A stretch of 64,000 nucleotides of DNA from Paraburkholderia acidipaludis NBRC 101816 (GTDB taxonomy: Bacteria; Pseudomonadota; Gammaproteobacteria; Burkholderiales; Burkholderiaceae). Location: the NCBI RefSeq assembly GCF_000684975.1, contig NZ_BAXZ01000027.1, positions 34,104 through 98,103 on the forward strand, written 5' to 3'. Position numbers and translations under genes: made by a program. How positions within the stretch are numbered: position 1 is the stretch's first letter; each line of letters begins with the position of its first letter. Shown in pieces: positions 56,480 to 64,000 of the stretch. The notes below the pieces were generated by a model, which saw only the letters and a program-made list of their open reading frames with translations, ran no database searches and was not told where the DNA came from.

Positions 56480-57358
56480 ATGTCCAGCAAGACTTACGAA
56501 ATCCGTCCGAATCAGTCCATCGAACTCCTCAAGGAGCTTCATATCCTGACGCGGGACGGCAAGATGAACCAGGATAGCCGCCGCAAGCTCAAGCAGGTCT
56601 ATCACCTGTTCCAGTTCATCGAGCCCCTGCTCAAGGACGTGAAGCAGGACGGCCGCGACGTCACACTCGTCGATCACGGCGCGGGCAAGTCCTACCTTGG
56701 TTTTATCCTCTACGACCTGTTTTTCAAGGAGCAGCACGACAAGTCGCGCATCATCGGCATCGAAACTCGCGACGAACTCGTGCAGCGCTCGCGCGAACTC
56801 GCGCAGCGGCTGGGCTTCGAGGGCATGTCGTTTCTGAATCTGTCCGTCGCGGACTCGATCACGTCGAGCGAGCTGCCGCCCGAGGTCGATGTCGTGACCG
56901 CGCTGCACGCGTGCGACACGGCCACCGACGACGCGCTACGCTTCGCGCTCAAGAAGCGCGCCCGCCATATCGTGGTGGTGCCGTGCTGCCAGGCCGAGGT
57001 AGCGGGCGTGCTGCGGCGCAATAAGGGCAAGTCGCTCGGCCAGGCGTTGACGGAAATCTGGCGCCATCCGTTGCACACGCGCGAGTTCGGCAGCCAGATC
57101 ACCAATGTGCTGCGCTGCCTGCAGCTCGAGGCGCACGGCTACCAGGTGAGCGTGACGGAGCTGGTGGGGTGGGAGCACTCGATGAAAAACGAGCTCATCG
57201 TTGCGCAGTACAAGAATCTGCCGCGGCGCCGGCCCGCGGAGCGGCTCGCCGAGATTCTCGACACATTCGGTCTTGCCGAGCTCAACGAGCGCTTCTTTAC
57301 CGACGACAGCGGCGCGGGCCCCGCGCCCGGGCCGGTCGGCGAGACGGTTCCTTCTTAA
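56480..57358 (+). CDS. SAM-dependent methyltransferase (Methyltransf_32/GSTCD-like family)
   Basis: 292 residues. The SAM-binding loop is VDHGAGKSYLG (64-74), acidic strand 2 is GIETRDEL, and HACDTATDDAL (143-153) and PCCQ (168-171) are hallmark motifs of the Methyltransf_32 family that includes eukaryotic TRM13/GSTCD-related proteins. The substrate in bacteria is unknown; a tRNA target is an inference from the family. It ends 4 bases into the convergent DUF1415 gene. Confidence 0.8.
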   Translation: MSSKTYEIRPNQSIELLKELHILTRDGKMNQDSRRKLKQVYHLFQFIEPLLKDVKQDGRDVTLVDHGAGKSYLGFILYDLFFKEQHDKSRIIGIETRDELVQRSRELAQRLGFEGMSFLNLSVADSITSSELPPEVDVVTALHACDTATDDALRFALKKRARHIVVVPCCQAEVAGVLRRNKGKSLGQALTEIWRHPLHTREFGSQITNVLRCLQLEAHGYQVSVTELVGWEHSMKNELIVAQYKNLPRRRPAERLAEILDTFGLAELNERFFTDDSGAGPAPGPVGETVPS

Positions 57359-57939
57359 TCGCCGGCTTTGTCGCCGGGGCGATTCATCCAGTCGCGCCAG
57401 CCTTGCAGGCCAAGGCGGCGCAGTGTCGCCTGATTGCGTTCGTAGATATCGGCGGCGTCCGGGAAGGCCGCGACCGCGCGTTCGATGCTCGCCTCGCGCA
57501 GCAGATGAAGGATCGGCCAGGGGGCGCGATTCGTGTAGTTCTCGATATCGTCGGGCTCGGTGCCTTCGAACTGGTAGTGCGGGTGAAAGCTCGCGATCTG
57601 CAGCGTGCCTTCAAGGCGCAATTGCGCGAGCAGCCGATCGGCGAAGTACAGGGCGTCGTTGAAATCGAGAAAGTCGGCGAGCGCGTGGGGCAGGATCAAT
57701 AGCGTCGTGTCGATCTGTTCGGGATCGGCGGCATCGAGCGCCTTCAGCTCGGTTTCGAGATCGGTGAGGACGCCCGCCAGATCGGTCGCCTCGCTGATTG
57801 CATAGCGAACCTGCCGCTTCACGTGCACGCTCTTCGCGAACGGGCAAAGATTCAGGCCGATCACCGCGCGCGTGAGCCAGTGGCGCGTGGCAGCGAGAAT
57901 TTCGGCGTGGTCGGGGCGGGGGGCGGCAGTGTCGGTCAT
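57355..57939 (-). CDS. DUF1415 family protein
   Basis: 194 residues matching the DUF1415 family: TRHWLTRAVIGLNLCPFAKSVHVKRQVRYAIS near the N-terminus (conserved NLCPFA), TLLILPHALADFLDFNDAL, and ASFHPHYQFEGTEPDDIENYTNRAPWPILHLLRE. Cytoplasmic; function unknown. The single conserved Cys in LCPFA could be functional. It overlaps the end of the methyltransferase gene by 4 bases on the other strand. Confidence 0.88.
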   Translation of the reverse strand: MTDTAAPRPDHAEILAATRHWLTRAVIGLNLCPFAKSVHVKRQVRYAISEATDLAGVLTDLETELKALDAADPEQIDTTLLILPHALADFLDFNDALYFADRLLAQLRLEGTLQIASFHPHYQFEGTEPDDIENYTNRAPWPILHLLREASIERAVAAFPDAADIYERNQATLRRLGLQGWRDWMNRPGDKAGD

Positions 57940-57988
57940 CGCATTATTTTACCGGCGTAGCCGGGCGGGTCCGGCGAGGTCTTGCGTC

Positions 57989-58648
57989 TCAGCGGGCGTT
58001 CGCGGGTGTTGTGTCCATAGGAGTCCGGCAGGCCGCTTCGATCAACAGCTTCGCCATGCGCGGCGCTGCGAGAATCGGGCCGCCACCCGGGCCGTAGGTC
58101 TGGCTCGCCGCGTAAATCCCCTCGGTCAGCAGGGCCAGTTCGTTGGCGAGCGCCGCGGGATCGGCCGCGCGCGCCGCCTCAGCCAGTTCGGTAAATCGCG
58201 CGATCAGCTTCGCCTTGTTGTCGGCCACGGAACGACGCGCCGGATGCGATGCGTCCGGAAATTCGGCGGCGACGTTCACGAACGGGCAGCCGCGGTACTC
58301 GGGATCGGAAGCACGCTGCGACAGATCGTCGAAATACTGGAGCAGTTGCTTGACGGGCTCGCCCGGATGTTTCGCGACGCTCGCTTCGAGGCGCTCGAAG
58401 CAGCGGTCGTCGCAGCGTTTCAGGTACGCGACGACCAGATCGTCTTTCGACGAAAATTGCCGGTACAGGCTCATCTTGTTGACGCCGGCGCGCTCGACGA
58501 CAGCCTCGACGCCCACCGCCCGCACGCCTTCCCGATAGAACAGTTCGTCCGCCGCGAGCAGCAGATGCTCCTGCGCGCGCGGCCCCGCCACCTGCGTGCG
58601 CGGCTTGCCCTTGGTTCGGGCGCGGGAAGTGGGGGCATGTTCGGTCAT
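57989..58648 (-). CDS. TetR family transcriptional repressor
   Basis: 219 residues. The HTH (FYREGVRAVGVEAVVERAGVNKMSLYRQFSSKDDLV, about 37-72) is typical TetR; the C-terminal part (LLQYFDDLSQRASDPEYRGCPFVNVAAEF) is the ligand-binding helical domain with the frequent GCPF motif. ATG 58648 is favoured over an in-frame start at 58678 because the latter falls in the operator. Divergent to an MFS gene; the shared region has an operator (58678-58729). Confidence 0.88.
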   Translation of the reverse strand: MTEHAPTSRARTKGKPRTQVAGPRAQEHLLLAADELFYREGVRAVGVEAVVERAGVNKMSLYRQFSSKDDLVVAYLKRCDDRCFERLEASVAKHPGEPVKQLLQYFDDLSQRASDPEYRGCPFVNVAAEFPDASHPARRSVADNKAKLIARFTELAEAARAADPAALANELALLTEGIYAASQTYGPGGGPILAAPRMAKLLIEAACRTPMDTTPANAR

Positions 58649-58671
58649 GGGTGTCTCGCCGAGGGATCGGC

Positions 58672-58729
58672 TTGACATGTTACCGACTGGTCACTACTAT
58701 CGCAACACACTTGTGACTGATCGGTAACA
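58672..58729 (+). promoter_or_regulatory. Promoter of the MFS gene overlapped by a probable TetR operator
   Basis: TTGACA (58672-58677), a 17-base spacer and TACTAT (58695-58700) form a near-consensus sigma-70 promoter. The spacer (58678-58694) is the left arm of an inverted repeat; the right arm is 58713-58729; arms start TGTTACCGA and match at 14 of 17 positions. A repressor bound there would block the promoter, most simply the neighbouring TetR. Confidence 0.75.
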
Positions 58730-58802
58730 AACTGTTGCCGCGACGTCCATGCCGGGAAATGACAGGACGGACACGGCTCCGCACGGAGCAACAGGAGTGA
58801 GG

Positions 58803-60086
58803 ATGAACTGGGCGGCAAAAATGGTCGGCGGGCGTTTCCACTACGGGTGGCTCGTCGTGGCGGTGGTGTTTCTGGTGCTGCTCTCGGCGGCGGGCACGCG
58901 TGCGACGCCTAGCGTGATGATGGTGCCGCTCGAGCATCAGTTCGGCTGGAGCCGCGCGACGATCTCGCTCGCGATCTCCGTGAACATTGCGCTCTACGGC
59001 CTGATGGGGCCTTTCGCTGCGGCGGCGATGCAGCGCTTCGGCGTGCGGCCGACGCTGCTCGCCGCTCTCGGCGCGATGGCCGCCGGCGTGGCGCTTTCGG
59101 CGCTGATGACGCATCCGTGGCAGATGGTGCTGATCTGGGGCGTGATGGTGGGCGGCGCGACGGGCGTGGCCGCGCTCTCGCTTTCGGCAACGGTGGTCAC
59201 GCGCTGGTTCACGACACATCGCGGCCTTGCCATGGGCATACTCACGGCCAGTTCGGCCACCGGCCAGCTCGTGTTCCTGCCCTTTCTCGCGGCAATCGCG
59301 CAGAAGTACGGCTGGCAGCCCGTCGTGCTGGTGGTGGCGATAGCGGCCGCCGCGGTGATTCCGCTGGTCGCGCTCCTGCTGCCGGAGCGGCCCGCCGACA
59401 TGGCGCTGCGCCCCTACGGCGAAGATCACGACACGCCCATTGCGCCGCCGCCGCAGCAACAGAATCCGCTGAAGATCGCGTTCGGCGCGCTGACGTCGGC
59501 CAGCCGCACCCGCGACTTCTGGCTTCTGTTTTTCAGCTTCTTCATTTGCGGCGCGAGCACGAACGGCTATGTCGGCACCCACCTGATCGCGATGTGCGGC
59601 GACTACGGCCTGAGCGAAGTGCAGGGCGCGTCGCTGCTGGCGACGATGGGTATCTTCGACCTGTTCGGCACGACACTCTCGGGCTGGCTCTCGGACCGCT
59701 TCAACAGCCGCGTGCTGCTCTTCTGGTATTACGGTCTGCGCGGGCTCTCGCTGATCTACCTGCCGCACGCGTTCGGCATCGACTTCTTCGGTCTGCCTAT
59801 CTTCGCCGTGTTCTACGGCCTCGACTGGATCGCCACCGTGCCGCCCACGGTGCGCCTTGCCACCGACGTTTTCGGCAAGGAACGCGCGCCCGTGGTGTTC
59901 GGCTGGGTCGTGGCCGGCCATCAGCTTGGCGCGGCCTTTGCCGCCTTCGGCGCGGGACTGCTGCGCTCGAGCCTCGGCACGTACACCGTCGCGTCGATGA
60001 TTTCGGGCGGCTTGTGCCTCGTCGCCTCGTTCCTCGTGCTGCGGATCAACCGCGGCTCGCGCGCGGTGGGCGTGCCGGCAGTCTGA
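58803..60086 (+). CDS. MFS transporter, OFA-like
   Basis: 427 residues, 12 helices, with RPTLLAALGAMAAGVALSALM and the inter-half loop. The N-terminal run RFHYGWLVVAVVFLVLL resembles the oxalate/formate antiporter (OFA)/monocarboxylate branch; VVTRWFTTHRGLAMGILTASSATGQ is the helix 4-5 motif. Substrate unknown. CAGGAG lies before ATG 58803. Expression is probably controlled by the divergent TetR. Confidence 0.87.
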   Translation: MNWAAKMVGGRFHYGWLVVAVVFLVLLSAAGTRATPSVMMVPLEHQFGWSRATISLAISVNIALYGLMGPFAAAAMQRFGVRPTLLAALGAMAAGVALSALMTHPWQMVLIWGVMVGGATGVAALSLSATVVTRWFTTHRGLAMGILTASSATGQLVFLPFLAAIAQKYGWQPVVLVVAIAAAAVIPLVALLLPERPADMALRPYGEDHDTPIAPPPQQQNPLKIAFGALTSASRTRDFWLLFFSFFICGASTNGYVGTHLIAMCGDYGLSEVQGASLLATMGIFDLFGTTLSGWLSDRFNSRVLLFWYYGLRGLSLIYLPHAFGIDFFGLPIFAVFYGLDWIATVPPTVRLATDVFGKERAPVVFGWVVAGHQLGAAFAAFGAGLLRSSLGTYTVASMISGGLCLVASFLVLRINRGSRAVGVPAV

Positions 60087-60190
60087 GCGGCGGGGCGCCC
60101 TGGCCTTCGGGGGCACACGAGCGCGAAATGCGCGCTCCGGTTATGCTGGTGGCCCCCGGGCGAGCGCCCTCACTGAAGGACAGACAAGGC

Positions 60191-60793
60191 ATGACGAAGC
60201 ACAAACCCGCACCGACAGCCGTGCCCATCCATGAACTGATCGCCGGCCGCTGGAGCCCGCGCGCGTATTCGAACGAGCCGGTGAGCCGCGAGGCGCTGCA
60301 TGCTGTGCTCGAGGCGGCGCGCTGGGCGCCCTCGGGCTACAACATGCAGCCGTGGCGTTTCATCGTGTTCGACCGCACGGCCGACGAAACCGCGTTCAAG
60401 CGCGCTTTCGCGACGCTCGTGCCGTTCAACCAGCAGTGGAATACCCCGGCGCCGGTGCTGATCGCGGTGACGGCGCAGACGCTCAATACAAAGGGCGAAG
60501 TGAATCGCACGGCGCAGTACGACGCGGGTGCGGCGGCGATGTCGCTCGTGCTGCAGGCGCATGCGCTCGGGCTCGCGGCGCACCAGATGAGCGGCTTCGA
60601 CGTCCAGGCTTTCCGCACTGAATTTGCACTGCCGAACGACGTGGAGCCGCTCGCGTTCATCTCGATCGGCCACTATGGCGACGCCGAGAAGCTCGAGCCC
60701 GTGCTGCGCGACCGCGAAAAGGCCGAGCGCACGCGTGCGGCGGTGGGGGAAATCGCCTACGCGAATGCGTGGAAGCACCCGTTCAAGGGCTGA
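60191..60793 (+). CDS. Nitroreductase family protein
   Basis: FMN-dependent NAD(P)H oxidoreductase of 200 residues. RWSPRAYSNEPVSREALHAVLEAARWAPSGYNMQPWRFIV is the family N-terminus with FMN contacts (RSPR-like, SxxNxQPW). AYDAGAAAMSLVLQAHALGLAAHQMSGFD (as QYDAGAA...) is the middle. ATG 60191 is fixed by homology. Substrate unknown. It follows the MFS gene by 104 bases and may share its transcript. Confidence 0.88.
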   Translation: MTKHKPAPTAVPIHELIAGRWSPRAYSNEPVSREALHAVLEAARWAPSGYNMQPWRFIVFDRTADETAFKRAFATLVPFNQQWNTPAPVLIAVTAQTLNTKGEVNRTAQYDAGAAAMSLVLQAHALGLAAHQMSGFDVQAFRTEFALPNDVEPLAFISIGHYGDAEKLEPVLRDREKAERTRAAVGEIAYANAWKHPFKG

Positions 60794-60847
60794 TTCGAAC
60801 GTACCTGCGCGCCGTCCTGGCGCGCCGCTGAACCATAAGTCGGACAG

Positions 60848-60878
60848 AAAACGCGCGGCTTCCCCGCGCGTTTTTTTT
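60848..60878 (+). terminator. Terminator after the nitroreductase gene
   Basis: AAAACGCGCGG (60848-60858) pairs with CCGCGCGTTTT (60864-60874), loop CTTCC, followed by a run of T. Confidence 0.9.
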
Positions 60879-61003
60879 GCCGCCGCTGCGGCGCTGAAGC
60901 ACGGCGCCGCGGTTGCCCGTCAGCTGGCTTTCGTGATAAAAAGCCCGTCCCTCCCAGCCCTTCCTGACGTGCGCGAGCGATCTGCGCGGCACGCTTCCCT
61001 GCC

Positions 61004-62278
61004 ATGACCACGTTCTGCGCGATTGACTTCGGAACCTCCAATTCGGCGGTGGCGCTGCCTTCATCCGGCTCATCGGCCGCGTCCGGCGGCGCCATGCGGC
61101 TCGCGCCCGTGGAAGGGGCGCACGTCACGCTGCCCACCGCCGTGTTCTTCAATACCGACGAACACACCCGCGAGTTCGGCCGGGCGGCGCTGAGCGCCTA
61201 TATCGACGGCTTCGACGGGCGCTTGATGCGCTCCATGAAGAGCATCCTCGGCTCGCCGCTGGCGGAGAGCACGACGGATCTCGGCGACGGCAGTGCCATG
61301 CGCTATACGGACATCATCGCGATCTTCGTCGATCACCTCAAACGCAGCGCCGAGGCTTGCGCCGGCGAGCCGATCGCGCGGGCTGTGCTGGGCCGGCCGG
61401 TGTTCTTCGTCGACGAGGATCCGCGGGCCGACAAGCTCGCGCAGGACCAGTTAGAGGCTGCCGCGCGCGCGGTGGGCTTTCGCGAGATCCAGTTCCAGTA
61501 CGAACCGATTGCGGCCGCGTTCGACTACGAATCGCGGCTGACGGAAGAAGGACTCGTGCTGGTGGCGGATATCGGCGGCGGCACGTCGGACTTCTCGCTC
61601 GTGCGCGTGGGGCCGGCGCGCGTGCAGCGGCTCGAACGCAAGGACGACGTCCTCGCGCACCACGGTGTCCATGTTGCGGGCACCGATTTCGACCGCCGCG
61701 TCGAACTGGCGACGATCCTGCGCGAACTGGGTTATCAATCGCTCGACCCGGAAGGCCGTGAAATACCGAATCGCGTCTATTTCGACCTCGCGACCTGGCA
61801 CCTCATCAACACGATCTATACGCCGAAGCGGGCGGCCGACCTCAAGCTGATGCGCCACCTGTATCGCGAAGTGCGGCACCACGATCGCCTGATGCGCGTG
61901 GTCGAGCAGCGTCTGGGTCACGCGCTGGCGGCGCGCGGCGAGGAGGCGAAGATCGGTGTGTCGGCGGGCGGCGAGACCCTGATCGATCTGGAGGCGGTGG
62001 AGTCCGATCTGCGGCTTGCTTTCGACAACGCCGAGCTGATCGAGGCGGGTCGCGAAGAAACGCGCCGCATCGTGGAGGCCGCGCGCGAGACGGTGCAAGC
62101 GGCGGGCGTGAAAACCGCCGACGTGGGCGCGCTCTATTTCACGGGCGGCTCCACGGGCCTGCTGTTCCTGACCGAGGCGCTTTCGGAGGCGTTCCCGCAG
62201 GCCCGCCCGGTGTTCGGCGACCGCCTCGCAAGCGTGGCGACGGGCCTTGGCATTCACGCGCAACGCCTGTTCGGCTGA
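61004..62278 (+). CDS. yegD: Hsp70 family protein (YegD-like)
   Basis: A 424-residue actin-fold ATPase related to DnaK but without a peptide-binding domain. Phosphate 1 motif CAIDFGTSNSAVA at 5-17; connect and phosphate 2 motif LVADIGGGTSDFSL near 185-198; adenosine motif YFTGGSTGL near the C-terminus. E. coli YegD is the namesake; role unknown. ATG 61004 is fixed by the first strand. Terminator at 62291. Confidence 0.9.
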   Translation: MTTFCAIDFGTSNSAVALPSSGSSAASGGAMRLAPVEGAHVTLPTAVFFNTDEHTREFGRAALSAYIDGFDGRLMRSMKSILGSPLAESTTDLGDGSAMRYTDIIAIFVDHLKRSAEACAGEPIARAVLGRPVFFVDEDPRADKLAQDQLEAAARAVGFREIQFQYEPIAAAFDYESRLTEEGLVLVADIGGGTSDFSLVRVGPARVQRLERKDDVLAHHGVHVAGTDFDRRVELATILRELGYQSLDPEGREIPNRVYFDLATWHLINTIYTPKRAADLKLMRHLYREVRHHDRLMRVVEQRLGHALAARGEEAKIGVSAGGETLIDLEAVESDLRLAFDNAELIEAGREETRRIVEAARETVQAAGVKTADVGALYFTGGSTGLLFLTEALSEAFPQARPVFGDRLASVATGLGIHAQRLFG

Positions 62279-62290
62279 AGCGCGGATAAG

Positions 62291-62326
62291 AAAAACCCCA
62301 CCTTCCGGAAGAAGCGTGGGGTTTTT
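62291..62326. terminator. Terminator between yegD-like gene and csp
   Basis: AAAAACCCCAC (62291-62301) and GTGGGGTTTTT (62316-62326) form a perfect 11-bp stem, usable on both strands for the convergent genes. Confidence 0.9.
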
Positions 62327-62386
62327 CGGTAAGCTTGCCATCAGGATCCCGCTGGCGGGATCCGATGGACGCTGAAGGCAGCGTGC

Positions 62387-62590
62387 TTAGACCGGCTTGA
62401 TGTTCGCAGCTTGCTTGCCCTTCGGGCCCGTGCGAACTTCGAACTGCACCTTTTGGTTTTCTTGCAGCGTCTTGAAGCCGTCGACTTTGATTTCCGAGAA
62501 GTGCGCGAAGAGATCTTCGCCGCCGCCGTCCGGCGTGATGAAGCCAAAGCCCTTAGCGTCGTTGAACCACTTGACGGTACCGGTTTCCAT
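62387..62590 (-). CDS. Cold-shock protein (CspA family)
   Basis: 67-residue single cold-shock domain with both RNA-binding motifs: KGFGFIT (RNP1, as NDAKGFGFITPDGGG) and DLFAHFSEI (RNP2). Acts as an RNA chaperone. ATG 62590 follows AGGAAAG. A strong promoter 144-172 bases upstream leaves an untranslated leader of about 135 bases, typical of csp genes that are controlled after transcription. Confidence 0.96.
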   Translation of the reverse strand: METGTVKWFNDAKGFGFITPDGGGEDLFAHFSEIKVDGFKTLQENQKVQFEVRTGPKGKQAANIKPV

Positions 62591-62733
62591 ATTACTTTCC
62601 TAAAGATGAATTGAGGCCGAAGCCAGAGAGGTGCACGAAAATCAAGGAAGGGGTATGGGACCAGCCGGAGTACCGTTGATGGGCGAACTACGAAAGACCT
62701 ATTCACACTCGCCGCTTGAAATCCTGCCCCAAC

Positions 62734-62762
62734 TTTATACGGCTAATTGCCCGGAAGGTCAA
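62734..62762 (-). promoter_or_regulatory. Promoter of the csp gene
   Basis: On the minus strand TTGACC (62762-62757), a 17-base spacer and TATAAA (62739-62734). The predicted start near 62726 gives a ~135-base leader before the csp ATG. Confidence 0.75.
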
Positions 62763-63024
62763 CAGGAAGTCCAGATTCTCAATGTTTTTTTACGTTAGGG
62801 TCGAAACAAGAGCTTACAAATCTTGATCGATCACCGTTTTTTTTGTAGGGAGTCTGCAGATTTTTGACGCGCTTTGGCAGTGCAACCGTTAAACTACGCG
62901 CCGCGCGGGGGTTGCGCCTTTGGGTGCAATCGATGCATGGCGCGCAGTTGCGATATCTGTAAAAACCCGCCCGCACAACAGACGGGGCTCCCGGTGTCGA
63001 ACTGCTCTTGAAACAGGAGAAGAC
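62763..63024. other. Region between csp promoter and the amino-acid permease gene
   Basis: No gene. It holds T/A-runs (62778-62795 and 62836-62845) and the 5' control region of the permease. TTGACG at 62864-62869 is a possible -35, but the best -10-like site (TAAACT, 62890-62895) is too far at 20 bases. An unusually AT-rich stretch compared with the neighbouring genes. Confidence 0.35.
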
Positions 63025-64000
63025 GTGAAAAGTTCTATTCAACGGAACATCGGCCCGTTTGCGCTGATGTTTACGGGCCTCGGCTCGATCATCGGTTCGG
63101 GCTGGCTGTTCGGCGCGTGGAAGGCGGCGAAGATTGCAGGTCCGGCGGCCATCTGTGCCTGGGTGATCGGCGCCGTGGTCATTCTGGCCATCGCGCTCAC
63201 CTACGCCGAACTCGGCGCGATGTTCCCGGAGTCGGGCGGCATGGTGCGCTACGCGCGCTACTCGCACGGCGCGCTGGTGGGCTTCATCAGCGCCTGGGCC
63301 AACTGGATCGCCATCGTCTCGGTGATCCCCATCGAAGCCGAAGCCTCCATCCAGTACATGAGCACCTGGCCCTACGACTGGGCCCACGCGCTCTTCGTCG
63401 ACGGGTCATTAACCCACTCGGGATTAGGACTCTCGGCGCTGCTCGTGATCGTGTACTTCATGCTCAACTACTGGGGCGTGACGCTCTTCGCGCGCGCCAA
63501 CAGCGCCATCACGATCTTCAAGTTCATCATCCCGGGCCTGACCATCATCGGCCTGATGACCACGGGCTTTCACCACGAGAACTTCGGCCAGTCCACCGAC
63601 TTCGCGCCCTATGGCTGGTCGGCGGTGTTCACGGCGGTCGCGACGAGCGGCATCGTGTTCGCGTTCAACGGCTTCCAGAGCCCGATCAACCTCGCGGGCG
63701 AAGCGCGCAATCCGTCGAAGAGCATTCCGTTCGCGGTGATCGGCTCGATCGTCTGCGCGCTCGTGATCTACGTGCTGCTGCAGATCGCCTATATCGGCGC
63801 GGTCAACCCCGCCGACGTGCTCAAGGGCTGGAACACGTTCGCCTTCAAGTCGCCGTTCGCGGAACTCGCAATCGCGCTGAACCTGAACTGGCTGGCGATC
63901 CTGCTGTACGTGGACGCGTTCGTGAGCCCGAGCGGCACCGGCACGACCTACATGGCGACGACCTCGCGCATGATCTACGCGATGGAGCGCAACAACACAA
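63025..64000 (+). CDS. APC family amino-acid permease, N-terminal part (3' cut by window)
   Basis: GTG 63025 with AGGAGA 6 bases upstream starts an open frame running past the window end (325 codons seen). RNIGPFALMFTGLGSIIGSGWLFGAWKAAKIAGPAAICAW is the APC helix 1 with the unwound GSIIGSGW motif; YAELGAMFPESGGMVRYARYSHG and FAFNGFQSPINLAGEARNPSKSIP are typical of AspT/YjeM-like or YveA-like permeases. At least eight helices are present. Substrate unknown, likely an amino acid with proton symport. Confidence 0.88.
   Translation, partial: MKSSIQRNIGPFALMFTGLGSIIGSGWLFGAWKAAKIAGPAAICAWVIGAVVILAIALTYAELGAMFPESGGMVRYARYSHGALVGFISAWANWIAIVSVIPIEAEASIQYMSTWPYDWAHALFVDGSLTHSGLGLSALLVIVYFMLNYWGVTLFARANSAITIFKFIIPGLTIIGLMTTGFHHENFGQSTDFAPYGWSAVFTAVATSGIVFAFNGFQSPINLAGEARNPSKSIPFAVIGSIVCALVIYVLLQIAYIGAVNPADVLKGWNTFAFKSPFAELAIALNLNWLAILLYVDAFVSPSGTGTTYMATTSRMIYAMERNNT

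Noticed and set aside
62864..62895. Sigma-70 promoter for the amino-acid permease
   Set aside because: TTGACG and TAAACT are 20 bases apart, outside the usual 16-18.

Overview
The window is high-GC, gene-dense chromosomal DNA from a betaproteobacterium of the Burkholderiaceae (Burkholderia/Paraburkholderia/Caballeronia type). This assignment is inferred from remembered gene order and protein families, not from a search. The diagnostic blocks are pilQ-aroK-aroB-dgt, gltBD behind a transposase-like gene, thiOSGE behind a TPP riboswitch, mlaFEDACB, bolA-murA-hisGDCBHAFIE-hinT-tatABC, a DegQ-type protease, petABC and sspAB.

Layout. 1-4.9 kb: end of the type IV pilus secretin gene, two shikimate-pathway genes, a dNTPase, a glycerophosphodiesterase and a DUF883 membrane protein. 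5.2-13.7 kb: OmpW, a RAYT-like protein that has lost its catalytic residues, and glutamate synthase. 13.8-19.1 kb: RNA 2',3'-cyclic phosphodiesterase, D-amino acid dehydrogenase, an MFS carrier and a YddA-like ABC transporter. 19.4-23.2 kb: TPP riboswitch and thiamine genes. 23.3-27.7 kb: complete Mla phospholipid transport operon. 27.9-29.6 kb: ABC-2 exporter. 29.6-38.7 kb: bolA, murA and all his genes for histidine synthesis except hisZ. 38.8-47.9 kb: membrane protein, HinT, Tat translocase, DegQ-like protease, Nif3-like protein, cytochrome bc1 complex and SspAB.

47.9-54.4 kb is the accessory region. It starts at tRNA-Thr(UGU), continues with a frameshifted and internally deleted P4-type integrase, an intact ParD antitoxin beside a collapsed parE, a divergent SDR/LysR pair, and a 946-residue Eco57I/TaqI-type DNA methylase that appears to lack its N-terminal nuclease part. 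It looks like an old, decaying island. 54.6-64 kb returns to chromosomal genes: three genes of uncertain role plus DUF1415, a TetR/MFS divergent pair with a clear promoter-operator, nitroreductase, a YegD-like Hsp70, a cold-shock protein, and the start of an amino-acid permease cut by the window end.

The most interesting items are the catalytically dead RAYT homologue with its neighbouring palindromes, the small reading frame coupled to thiO behind the TPP riboswitch, the extended ThiE, the orphan ParD, the truncated type IIG-like methylase, and the TetR operator sitting exactly in a -35/-10 spacer. No clearly new multi-gene system was found.
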